Shown: positions 8,021-16,398 of the stretch, one piece after another | Numbering within the stretch: the stretch's first letter is position 1 | How the letters are laid out: each line of letters starts with the position of its first letter | NCBI RefSeq assembly: GCF_000142905.1 | Contig: NW_013657639.1 | Location: 35,469-80,163 of the forward strand | Length of the DNA stretch: 44,695 nucleotides | Direction: 5' to 3' | From: Thecamonas trahens ATCC 50062 | Lineage: Eukaryota > Apusozoa > Apusomonadida > Apusomonadidae | Translations under genes and position numbers: made by a program | Notes under the pieces: model-generated | Database searches by the model: none | Seen by the model: the letters and a program-made list of their open reading frames with translations, nothing else | Told to the model about the DNA's origin: nothing

Positions 8021-10630
8021 AGCTGGCGCTTGTCAGCGCCGTGCCTCCGTTTTTGCCGGTAGACTCGGTCGCCGGCACCGAGCCCGACGTGGGCGAGTAG
8101 TTGTCCGAGTCAGTGCCCGAGAGCGAGTCGAAGGCGCCCGACCGCGACCGCGACCTCGCGCGGAGCACCGGGTGCAGGGTCGGCGTCAGTCGCCGCCCTC
8201 GCGAACCCTCACGCATATGCTCTACCGCCGAGTCGTCGTCCTCGTTGTCCGAGTCAATGGCCGAGTCGTCCGACGCCGAGCCGGCGTTCGACGAAAGCGA
8301 CGACTCGCGCGACTGGATGCTCGCTCGGGTAGTCGCCAGCCACCGCCGTCCGAGCATGACCGAGAGCGAGATAGCGGCCATTGACTTGACCTTGACCGCC
8401 GCCGCCATCACCTCCTGGGCCGGAATGACAATGTCTGGCTCCTCGACCGGCGACAGCGGCGCGGCGCCTCCGCAGGTCACCCACTCGTTGGCCATGATGT
8501 CAGCCATAGTGTACCGCGCGTCCGGATCCTTGGTCAGCAGGCCGTCGAGGAGCTCCCGGAGCGCCGGCGGCGTCGCCGGCGACGCCGGATACTCGACCGA
8601 GTTGTGGAGGATGGCGTCAAAAAGCTTCTTCTGCGTTGCAAACGGATTGCCTCCCGGCGGAGGCTCGAAAGGTAGCGCGCCAAAGACAAATGAGTAGAGC
8701 GTGACGCCGAGCGCCCAGAGGTCGACCGGCTTGCCCTTGACGTCGGACGACGCACAGAGCTCAGGCGCCATAAACGCGGGTGTGCCCTTGGATGCCGTCG
8801 TCATCACGTCAGTCGTCTCAAACACGAGCGCCACCCAAAGTCGGCAATCTTGACCGTCCCGTCTCGGCTCAACAACAGATTCTCCGGCTTGAGGTCGCGG
8901 TGGATTACGTGGTGCGAGTGGAGGTAGTCGAGGCCCTGCACCACGTCGCGAAAGTAGTTGCATGCCGTGCCTAGCGTCGGCAGCGACTTGTGCAACGAGA
9001 TGTCGAGCGAGAGCCCGCCAGGCAGGTACTCCATCACCAGGTACACCAGCGGGCCGGTTCCCTGCGACGCGTGGAGCGGCTTCTCGTACATGACCTCGAC
9101 GAGCTTGACCACGTTTGGATGCGTCAGCCGCTTCATAACCGCAATCTCGTGCCGCGCCCCGAGCTCGTCGTCAAGCAGCGCCTTGGCCTCGGGTCCCAGC
9201 TCGTACGAGTCTGACGTCACAGATCGTGACGATGGCCGCAAAGACGACGACGCCGCCGCCGCCTTTGTGCTGATCGTCGTCGGCGCTGCAGACACTGCTC
9301 GCCCACTGCTCCGCACCCGCCGCGCGTCCAGTGCCCGCACCCGCGCCTCGCTGTGTGACTTGGCATCGGTCCCTGACCGCCGGCCAGCCGCCCGTGCCAG
9401 CGACGCAAACCGCTTTGCAGGCGGCCCACGCACGAGCGGCCGCGACGGTAGCACCTTGCGCGAGATCGACGTGTTGGGTAGAACCTTCATCGCAAACGTA
9501 AACTGGTGCTCGTCGACAACAGCCTCGTCCAGCGGCCGCTCGGCACGCGCCTTGGCCGCCGCCTTGGCCGCCGCCTTGGCCTTGAGTGTATCGACTACCT
9601 TGTACACATCGCCAAATGAGCCCTTGCCGACCTTGCCTACAATTTTGAACTGGTTGACCATGATCGAGCCCGAGTCCTTTCGCTTGTGAACTCCATAAGT
9701 CTCGCCCACACCGAGGTGGCTCGAGTGTCGCACCAGCGGGTCGCCGCTCCGCTGCAGCAGAGGCGACGTCTTGTTCTTTGCTAGCGGGTTGACTCCGACG
9801 TCAGAGCTTCCAGTCTCGGACGCTGCCAAGCTCGAGTCGCTGTACTGCAGGTTGACGTCCGAGAGGGAGCCGCCGATTCCGAGCTGCAGCGAGCGTACAA
9901 GCACAGTGCCCGAGCCCGAGCCCGAGCCCGAGACTGATCCACTGCCGTCGTCCGAGCCCGAGCCGGGGCCCAAGCACGTTGCGTCACTCACTGCCGCCAG
10001 CTCGTGTGCAGTCACAGTCGCGTCGACTCCGTCGTCCTCAAACGCCGTCACTTGCAAGACTGGCATCGACTTGTCGAGCGCAAACGCCGCGTCCGGCGAG
10101 AGCATGCTGGTCACGTTCTTGCAGCCGTCGCCATCAGCCTCAGTCCGCACCACCGGAGTAGCTGGCTGGTGCACAATGTCCGGGACCACGCCGGTCGGGC
10201 CCAAGCCATGTGTGGCTACAGTCGGCGGCAGCCTGCTGCCGGTTGCTGCGGCATCTCCCTCTCTGTCATCGCCGTCCAACTCGTCAAAGAGGGAGAGGCG
10301 AGAGAAGGCACCCGGGCCGAGAGTGGTCGACTTTGACTTGCGTAAGCCCCTACCTGATGACGACGATGACGAGCCGTGTCCAGCCCCTGCTGCAGCAGCA
10401 GCAGCAGCTCTCCGAGCATCCACCGGAAGATGATGGCTCTCACCAGGAGCAACCAAACTCTGTCCGTGGCGCAAGCCGTCTCCGGCCTGTCCAGAGGAGG
10501 GACCACCCAGAGTAGCAATGGCATCAGCAGGATCAGCATGAACTGTGATATCGAATACCTTGCCCAGGTCCATGGTGGGTGTTGATGGTGTCGTCGGGGT
10601 GGCGGGGGTGGCTGGAGGGGGTGACGACAT
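7917..10630 (-). CDS. CaMKK-like Ser/Thr protein kinase (one frame break after DFG)
   Basis: About 904 residues once one base is allowed for. The N-terminal 325 residues are Ser/Gly-rich. The kinase domain starts near 326 with a glycine loop ([14 protein letters not shown]), the beta-3 lysine at 382 (FAMKV), catalytic HRDLKPEN at 577-584 and DFG at 597-599. A Pro/Arg-rich insert right after the beta-3 strand ([15 protein letters not shown]) and the [10 protein letters not shown] activation segment are hallmarks of Ca2+/calmodulin-dependent kinase kinases, upstream activators of AMPK/SNF1-type kinases. The frame breaks at 8834-8836: DFG is in one frame and VALVFETTD to the end in another, consistent with one missing G in the GGG run. 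The C-terminal tail is acidic, then Ser-rich, ending in Gly-Ser repeats. The kinase call is firm, the CaMKK assignment likely. Confidence 0.85.
7975..8021 (-). repeat. GAGCCC/GGGCTC hexanucleotide repeat (Gly-Ser)
   Basis: About eight tandem GAGCCC units on the plus strand, read as Gly-Ser pairs near the C-terminus of the minus-strand kinase. It lies only about 60 bases past the opposing RasGEF stop, so it is probably also in that gene's 3' UTR. A shorter copy encodes Gly-Ser in the same kinase at about 9908-9933. Confidence 0.85.
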
Positions 10631-10913
10631 GATCAGTGTGGGGACGGGGGGAGGGGGGAGGGGGAGGGGAGGGTGGTGGTGGGAGTGGTGGGAGTGGTGG
10701 CTGTGGGAGTGGTGGTGAGGGAAAGGAGGGTGGTGGTGGCTGTGGGAGTGGAGTGGTGGGGATGGTGGCTGTGTGTGGGGGGGTGGGGGGTGGCTCTGTG
10801 TTCGGTCCGTCGGAACCGCGTGCTGCGGCTGGGCGTCACTGATTTGTGCTGTGCACGAGTTGCGGGGGGAAAAGGGAAAGGAAGGGGGGGGGAGTGGGGG
10901 GGAGGAAAGGCTC
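10631..10913. other. intergenic, G-rich on plus strand
   Basis: A 283-base spacer between homoserine dehydrogenase and the kinase, both on the minus strand. It is strongly G-rich on the plus strand (GGGGAGGGGGG, GGTGGTGG), giving a C-rich leader in the kinase sense orientation. The open frames here are repeat artefacts. Confidence 0.55.
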
Positions 10914-11942
10914 CTACAACATGCCGCCCTTAATCAGCCGCAGAATGTCGTAGTAGTTGCCGTATGCGGTCTGAGCCACGCCCGGATCGGTCTCAAAGAC
11001 AGTGGTCGGGCCCATGGTGTCGGTGACTACCGTGAGCGCCGACGACGAGCCGACGACGTGGGCGAGCGGGTTGCTGAGCGGGAGACGGCGGAGGGCCACA
11101 GATCCGGTCCCGGTCGCGATGTCGCCCGAGCACACAACCTTGAGCACCTCGCCAGCCGCGGCCGCGTCGGCAATGTCGGCTGCAGTGACGCCGGCGACCG
11201 AGTCGCGGACAATGTCGGTCGGGCGGACCGAGTGTGGCGACCAGACGTTGAGGAGGGCGGCGACCTTGGCGGCGGCGTCCCAGCCGTCCATGTCGGTCGA
11301 CGGGTCGGCCTCGGCAATGCCGACGGCCTGGGCGCTGGCGATGGCATCGGCCATAGAGACGCCGTCGGCCATGGCGCAGAGCACAATGTTCGAGGTCGAG
11401 TTGAGGATGCCCTCGAAGGAGACGACCTTGGAGCCGGTCAGCGCCTCGTCGACAAGGCTGAACACCGGCGCGCCGTCCATGACCACCGACTCGAAGCGGA
11501 AGCCCACACCAGCCTGCTTAGCTGCCGCCGCAAGCTCTTTGTACTGCGTGGCCACGGGGCCCTTGTTCGAGGTCACCACGTGCTTGCCGGCGGCAAAAGC
11601 GGCACGGATGTACGACGCCGCAGGCTCGCCCGTCTCAAAGTCCAGCACTGAGTTCTCCACCACCACTGCGCCCGGTGAGACCGCCAGCATCTCCTCCACT
11701 GACTCGATCGTTGTCCACGCCTCGGGCCACTCGCTCCGCTCCGGAAGGCTCAGATCCCCCGGGCTGAGCTCGATCGGATGCTCCACGTCGCGGGTTGCCA
11801 CAGACAGGCCCGATCTCGTCCGGATGCCCGTCACTACAAGCTTGCGCCCGGTCGCCTCGACACAGCGATGGAGGAGCGGAAGAAGCGCCTTGCCCACAGA
11901 GCCAAAGCCAATCAGATCGAGGCCAACCGTCGTCTGCGCCAT
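10914..11942 (-). CDS. homoserine dehydrogenase
   Basis: A 342-residue enzyme interconverting aspartate semialdehyde and homoserine with NAD(P)H, on the route to threonine and methionine. It has an N-terminal Rossmann motif GFGSVG (12-17), NKGPVA (126-131), EGILNSTSN (177-185) and the signature [15 protein letters not shown] (208-222), with the catalytic-region Asp222 and Lys226. The length fits the monofunctional form without aspartokinase or an ACT domain, as in fungi. The start sits in a strong CACCATGG context. Its presence suggests the organism makes some threonine or methionine itself. No intron or frame break is seen. Confidence 0.93.
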   Translation of the reverse strand: MAQTTVGLDLIGFGSVGKALLPLLHRCVEATGRKLVVTGIRTRSGLSVATRDVEHPIELSPGDLSLPERSEWPEAWTTIESVEEMLAVSPGAVVVENSVLDFETGEPAASYIRAAFAAGKHVVTSNKGPVATQYKELAAAAKQAGVGFRFESVVMDGAPVFSLVDEALTGSKVVSFEGILNSTSNIVLCAMADGVSMADAIASAQAVGIAEADPSTDMDGWDAAAKVAALLNVWSPHSVRPTDIVRDSVAGVTAADIADAAAAGEVLKVVCSGDIATGTGSVALRRLPLSNPLAHVVGSSSALTVVTDTMGPTTVFETDPGVAQTAYGNYYDILRLIKGGML

Positions 11943-12303
11943 GGTGTTTGTCGCTCGTTGGGGACGGTGGAGGCGGTGGTGGAGCTGAGTGGAGTGTGGC
12001 CACGCCGTGCCTCGACCACGTGGAGACGGTACACGAATGGTCTAGTCTGATCACATGCCCGGCTCGATCGGCCTCCACGCACGACGATCTCTACTGTCTA
12101 CTGTCGTCAGGTACTTTCTGATCGACCGCCGCGGTCACTGGTAGCTGGCCTCAGCAGCGCAGTGCAAACAAAATCCGCTGGAAAACCACGAAAACGTCCC
12201 TCCCCTGCCGAGCATCAACGGCTGCACGTGGTCTTCACACCCTCCCGAGACACCGGGGCCAATACCAATATCGCACGCTTCTCTCCATCACCACAAGACG
12301 ACA
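11943..12303. other. divergent intergenic region
   Basis: 361 bases between the divergent homoserine dehydrogenase and secreted-protein genes, so both promoters should be here. I see only a small inverted repeat GACCG-CCG-CGGTC (12124-12136) and no supported gene. Confidence 0.55.
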
Positions 12304-13272
12304 ATGAAGACGACTACTTCTGCAATGGTACTCGCCATGGCGCTTCTCGCCAGCCTGGCGTCTGCGACCAACCTCTGGGTTGGGTATGGGAGCGCGAACG
12401 GGCGTGGAATTGCGCCGCTGAACATCACGGGTGGGACGGTTTTTATGGGCCCGACCTCGAGGGCCGAGGCGATCCGACAGCCTTGGATGGAGCCGATTGT
12501 GGGCAAGACTGATTGCGGTAAGGCGATCGGCTTTATGGACTCGCTGGAGTACAACCGGTACAACTACGTCGAGATCTGCGACGACGCCGCGACGTACTCC
12601 AAGCCATTCGTGCCGTCCATCGGCTACTCGCGCTCGTGGATCGCCGCCGGCGTGGCGCCCGTCTCGGGCAAGCCGATCGGCATCTCGATGTCCTACTCCA
12701 GCCAGGGCCCTGTTGTTGTGCTCTTTGATTCGCAGACGGCAAAGCCGGTGTCGGAGGTTGACTCGGACGTTGCCGCCGCCGGCCGCCCGTCGGCTATGAC
12801 CTGGATGACCGACTCGTTCGGCTCGATCGAAGGCGCCATTGTGCAGTACTCGACTGGCTCCAGCTGGCAGGCCGTCAACGTGCCGGTCGACGGCGGGCAG
12901 GCGTCAATTGTGGCCTCGGGCTCCGACGATCCCTACATTGCACTCGCGCAGGGCTTCTTCTTCTCCACTTCCAAGGAGCTGTACGGCCTCCGCGCCGGCT
13001 CGGCTGGCAACGTCACCTTTGTCACCTCCGACTCGTCCAACCCGCTTGACGCGCCCAAGGTTGTTGCCCAGCTCCCTCAGGAGATCTACTCGTGCGCGTC
13101 AACGATGGCTGTCTCGACGCGCACCGCCTACGTTCTCTGCTCGCAGCGCGGCCAGAACTCGGGCTCGCCCAACGTGCTTGTTGAGATCCACGCCGGCCTC
13201 GGCACCGTCAACACCTACCCGCTTGAGTTTGCCAGCACCTCGTACGCCTTTGGCTACCTTGTCAACATCTAG
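12304..13272 (+). CDS. secreted protein of unknown function
   Basis: A 322-residue protein beginning with a clear signal peptide: MKTTTS, then a hydrophobic stretch to about residue 20, with likely cleavage near ASA/TN. The mature part is rich in Ser, Gly, Val and aromatic residues in short alternating patterns, suggesting an all-beta fold. It has few cysteines and no transmembrane segment or GPI-type tail. I recognise no family. It is uninterrupted and has the local codon bias, so it should be a real gene. Its stop is 137 bases from that of the convergent acyltransferase. Confidence 0.75.
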   Translation: MKTTTSAMVLAMALLASLASATNLWVGYGSANGRGIAPLNITGGTVFMGPTSRAEAIRQPWMEPIVGKTDCGKAIGFMDSLEYNRYNYVEICDDAATYSKPFVPSIGYSRSWIAAGVAPVSGKPIGISMSYSSQGPVVVLFDSQTAKPVSEVDSDVAAAGRPSAMTWMTDSFGSIEGAIVQYSTGSSWQAVNVPVDGGQASIVASGSDDPYIALAQGFFFSTSKELYGLRAGSAGNVTFVTSDSSNPLDAPKVVAQLPQEIYSCASTMAVSTRTAYVLCSQRGQNSGSPNVLVEIHAGLGTVNTYPLEFASTSYAFGYLVNI

Positions 13273-13409
13273 TGGCATAAACGCAAGTCATTTTTTCGCT
13301 TGTCCTGCGCGCTCAACTGGCATGCGCAGCGGGACCGATGCATACACGCCGCCGCCGGCTGCGGGGCCTCAGCTTGCGTTGGCGAGCGATGATGTCCCGC
13401 TCATGGGCC

Positions 13410-14495
13410 TCACCACAGCCACGAGATCAGAGCGGCAGCAGAGGCGTAGCTGACGTACGCGGCGGGTAGAGCGTAAAGGACCGCCCACTGGGCAAGCCAC
13501 GAGTAAACCGACCAGGTGTACGCCGCAGGCTGCGCCGACGCGACCGGGTCCGGGAAGGCGCCGGTGGCGTAAAAGATGTCCAGCAGCCGGTCCTTCTCGA
13601 CAAAGAACTCGTAGAGCCACGCGGCAAAGGCGTCGTCATCGTTGATGATGGCGGCGGGCGGAACCGGGACCTTGCGGCAGTGGATGTGAATGGGCAGGCC
13701 GCCGTCGCGCGGCAGGGCGAGGTCGATCGGGCGCCACGGTCCGTAGTCACCGTCCTTGGCGTTGCGCGGATAGCCGAGGGTGACGTCGAAGATGTCGGTG
13801 ACGGCATCGCCGAGTGTGCGGAGGGCGACGGCAAAGGCCTTGGTCCGCGGCAGGAGGTGGTGCTTGAGCGGAACAAGGCCCTGCGCGCCCGCCCACTTGA
13901 TCGACTTGGCAAAGAGCTTCTTGGTCTGAACCGAGCCTTCAGGCGAGAAGAAGAGCCACTGCGCCATATGGTTAGGGTCGGCAATGTCCGAGACGCCGCG
14001 GACGAGCTCGGCCTCGTTCCGGGCCGCCGCTGCAGGGCTCGACTTGCCCGACGAGACAAAGATGTCGTCGCGCATCCAGTGCATCCATCCGTGCGGGAGG
14101 TTGAGCAGGTAGCGGATGGAGATCCAGCGGAAGCACTTGGACGACACGCCCTGGAGCGTGGCCATGAAGCAGCCGAGCATCATGGCGTCGGCAAAGGAAA
14201 GGTGATTAAAGGTCACGGCGCCACCACGCTTCCGTCCTTCGGTCAGCGTGTGATGCGGCGGAATGGCCACGCCATACCGATACACCCGCGTCCCCGCCCA
14301 CCACGTCGTCACGGCAACGACCCATATCGAGGTGAGGTTGAAGCAGTACGTGGCAATCTCCAAGTACGCCGACCGGAGGCCTGGCAGGTACTTGAGCGGC
14401 AGGGCGAGGCCAGCCAGGACCGCAAAGTACACATACTGCGTTACCGTCACAATGCCCACAAGCCCTGCGCATGCATACGTCACAAACTTGTGCAT
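13410..14495 (-). CDS. membrane-bound acyltransferase, LPAAT/AGPAT-type
   Basis: A 361-residue protein of the PlsC fold, expected to acylate a lysophospholipid such as lysophosphatidate at the ER or a related membrane. Hydrophobic segments lie at about residues 5-35, 50-67 and near the C-terminus (about 325-360). The NHx4D catalytic motif is NHLSFAD (97-103). The second block is FFSPEGSVQTKK (183-193), a variant of FPEGTR. The following region (LVPLKHHLLPRTKAFAVAL and DVTLGYP) matches the eukaryotic AGPAT3/5 and LCLAT1 branch. Substrate cannot be set from sequence: lysophosphatidate, lysocardiolipin and lysophosphatidylinositol are all possible. Confidence 0.85.
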   Translation of the reverse strand: MHKFVTYACAGLVGIVTVTQYVYFAVLAGLALPLKYLPGLRSAYLEIATYCFNLTSIWVVAVTTWWAGTRVYRYGVAIPPHHTLTEGRKRGGAVTFNHLSFADAMMLGCFMATLQGVSSKCFRWISIRYLLNLPHGWMHWMRDDIFVSSGKSSPAAAARNEAELVRGVSDIADPNHMAQWLFFSPEGSVQTKKLFAKSIKWAGAQGLVPLKHHLLPRTKAFAVALRTLGDAVTDIFDVTLGYPRNAKDGDYGPWRPIDLALPRDGGLPIHIHCRKVPVPPAAIINDDDAFAAWLYEFFVEKDRLLDIFYATGAFPDPVASAQPAAYTWSVYSWLAQWAVLYALPAAYVSYASAAALISWLW

Positions 14496-14921
14496 ACGTG
14501 CTCCTCTGTCCCCGCCTTCTCTCTAGCAAGACGTGTGTCCGCCCCTCGCGCCAGCCCCTTTCCCCCCCCCCCCCCCCCCAGCGCCCGCCCCCCCTCCCCT
14601 CGCCTGCCACCGCCCTCCGCCCCGACATGCGCACGAGCCGACCAAGCCCCAGCCAAGGCCAAGCCGTCTGTCTCCATCCCCCCCCTCCCCTCCCTCCCTC
14701 CCTCCCTCCCTCCCTCCTCATCCCTCTATACCCTCTATATCCATACTCTCATACACTAAAACACTTCTGATCGTGATCGATAGCCATAGGCCATTCCCTG
14801 CCTTACCGCCTGGCTCGTCCTGCACCATACCTGATCGCGATCACGATCGCCACCTTCAGGAAAAAGTCACTTTTAGGCGCCATCCCACCACACACCACCA
14901 CTTCCACCCCCCCCCCCCCAC

Positions 14922-14963
<42 letters not shown>

Positions 14964-14976
14964 CAGTCACACATCT
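14496..14976. other. divergent intergenic region with poly-C, TCCC and CA tracts
   Basis: 481 bases between the acyltransferase and the RRM gene. It contains poly-C near 14565-14580, TCCC/CTCC repeats near 14680-14720, a C13 run (14907-14919) and a CA microsatellite. No gene is supported, though a frame continuous with the RRM protein runs through it. Confidence 0.6.
14924..14960 (+). repeat. AC dinucleotide microsatellite in RRM gene leader
   Basis: About 18 AC units following a C13 run, ending 16 bases before the ATG at 14977. Likely part of the promoter or 5' UTR. Confidence 0.9.
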
Positions 14977-16298
14977 ATGTCGTACTCTGGACAGAAGCGT
15001 GAGGCTGAGGGCTCGTGGGGAGGCGAGCAGGCGTCCAAGTCGCGCAAGACGCTCTCCGGCTCGGCCATGCCGACGGCCAATTCGGCCGGCAACGGCGCAG
15101 GCGGCGCGGCCGGAGCTGGAGGCTACGGCTACGCTCAGTCTGGCTACGGCTATGCTGCGCCTGCTGCCGGTGGCTATGGGTATGCTGCTGCTGCGCCGAG
15201 CGCCGCCGGGTACGACCCGTCCGGAGCGTGGGCTGCGGCGGGGTACGCCGGCTACGGCTATGCCGCTGCGCCCGCTGCCGGCGGATATGGGATGGCGGCT
15301 GGCGGCGCGCCGGCGGGCTACGGCTACGGTGCAGGCGTGGGCGGAGCCCAGGCGCCTGGGATGGAGGAGAACCGGGTGTATGTTGGATCCATCTCGTACT
15401 CGGCCAACGAGGGTGACGTGCACGCCCTCTTCTCGCAGATTGGGCCCATCCAGTCCATTACCATGCCCCGCGACCGCGAGCTCGACCGCCACAAGGGCTT
15501 TGCCTTTGTCGCCTTCCACTACCCGCAGTCGGCGTACCAGGCCATTGCGTCGCTCGACGGCTACGAGTTTGCTGGCCGCAACCTCCGGGTCTCGCGCCCC
15601 CAGAACCCGGCGGTGACCCGCGGCGACAGCTCGGGCGGCCACGCTGGCGGCCACATGGGCGGCCACGGCGCGCCCTCGCACGTCATGGACCTGCGCCTCT
15701 CGGACCACAACCCGCCGCCGGGCGTCGACCCCTCGGCGTCAACCCGCCCCAACCGCATCTACGTCGGCGCCATCCAGTTTGCTGCCTCGGCCCACGACGT
15801 CAAGGCCGCCTTTGAGCTCGTCGGCCCCGTCCGCAATGTCCAGCTCATTGCCCACCCGGCCTCGGGCCGCCACCGCGGCTACGGCTTTGTCGAGTTCTGG
15901 CACCTCGAGTCAGCCGACCGCGCCGTCCAGACCATGAACGGCTACGACCTTCAGGGCCGCCCGCTCAAGGTCGACTGGGCCTCGCCGCCCAACGACCCGA
16001 AGCTCCGCAACGAGGTCGCCGCTGCTGTCCCCGCCCTTGCAGACACCGCCGTCCCGCTTGCCGAGCAGCCTGCCGCTGCCCCGGTCGCCGACGCCCCGAC
16101 CTTTGCCACCTACTCTTCCGAGTCGTTTGGCGCGTATGGCGCGGCAGCCGCCAACCCGGCTGCTGACCCGACCGCTGCCGCTGCCGCTGCCCCCGCTGCC
16201 GCTGCCGCTGCCGCTGTCCCCGCTGCCGAAGACCCCACCCCTTCCGCTGACCCGGCCCCTGCCGACGCCCCCCGCCCCCGCTTCCGATGCCGACGCCT
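14977..16298 (+). CDS. PUF60-like RNA-binding protein, two RRMs, truncated by assembly gap
   Basis: A nuclear RNA-binding protein, probably a splicing factor. After MSYSGQKREAE comes a Gly/Tyr/Ala-rich low-complexity stretch with GYGYA repeats (about 45-125). RRM1 is at about 130-207 (RVYVGSISYS as RNP2, KGFAFVAF as RNP1). RRM2 is at about 257-335 (RIYVGAIQFA and RGYGFVEF). RRM order and the NRIYV start of RRM2 resemble PUF60/half-pint; the third, UHM-type RRM would lie in the gap or be absent. An Ala/Pro-rich linker follows. Just before the gap the frame degenerates to RPRFRCRR. Dropping one C from the C6 run at 16268-16273 restores an Ala/Pro/Ser/Asp-rich reading, so a contig-end error is likely. 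The start is the first ATG after the CA repeat. Confidence 0.8.
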
Positions 16299-16398
16299 NN
16301 NNNNNNNNNNNNNNNNNNNNNNNNNNNNNNNNNNNNNNNNNNNNNNNNNNNNNNNNNNNNNNNNNNNNNNNNNNNNNNNNNNNNNNNNNNNNNNNNNN
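16299..16398. other. assembly gap (100 N)
   Basis: Exactly 100 Ns, a conventional placeholder for a gap of unknown size. The RRM gene enters from the left and AHI1 from the right, so both 3' ends and the convergent intergenic region are missing. Confidence 0.98.

Noticed and set aside
10773-11988. Plus-strand frames opposite homoserine dehydrogenase
   Set aside because: Antisense shadows; the minus strand carries the full set of family motifs.
10914-12303. Bacterial origin or contamination because of homoserine dehydrogenase
   Set aside because: Composition, codon style, CACCATGG context and spacing match its eukaryotic neighbours; monofunctional homoserine dehydrogenase is also known in fungi.
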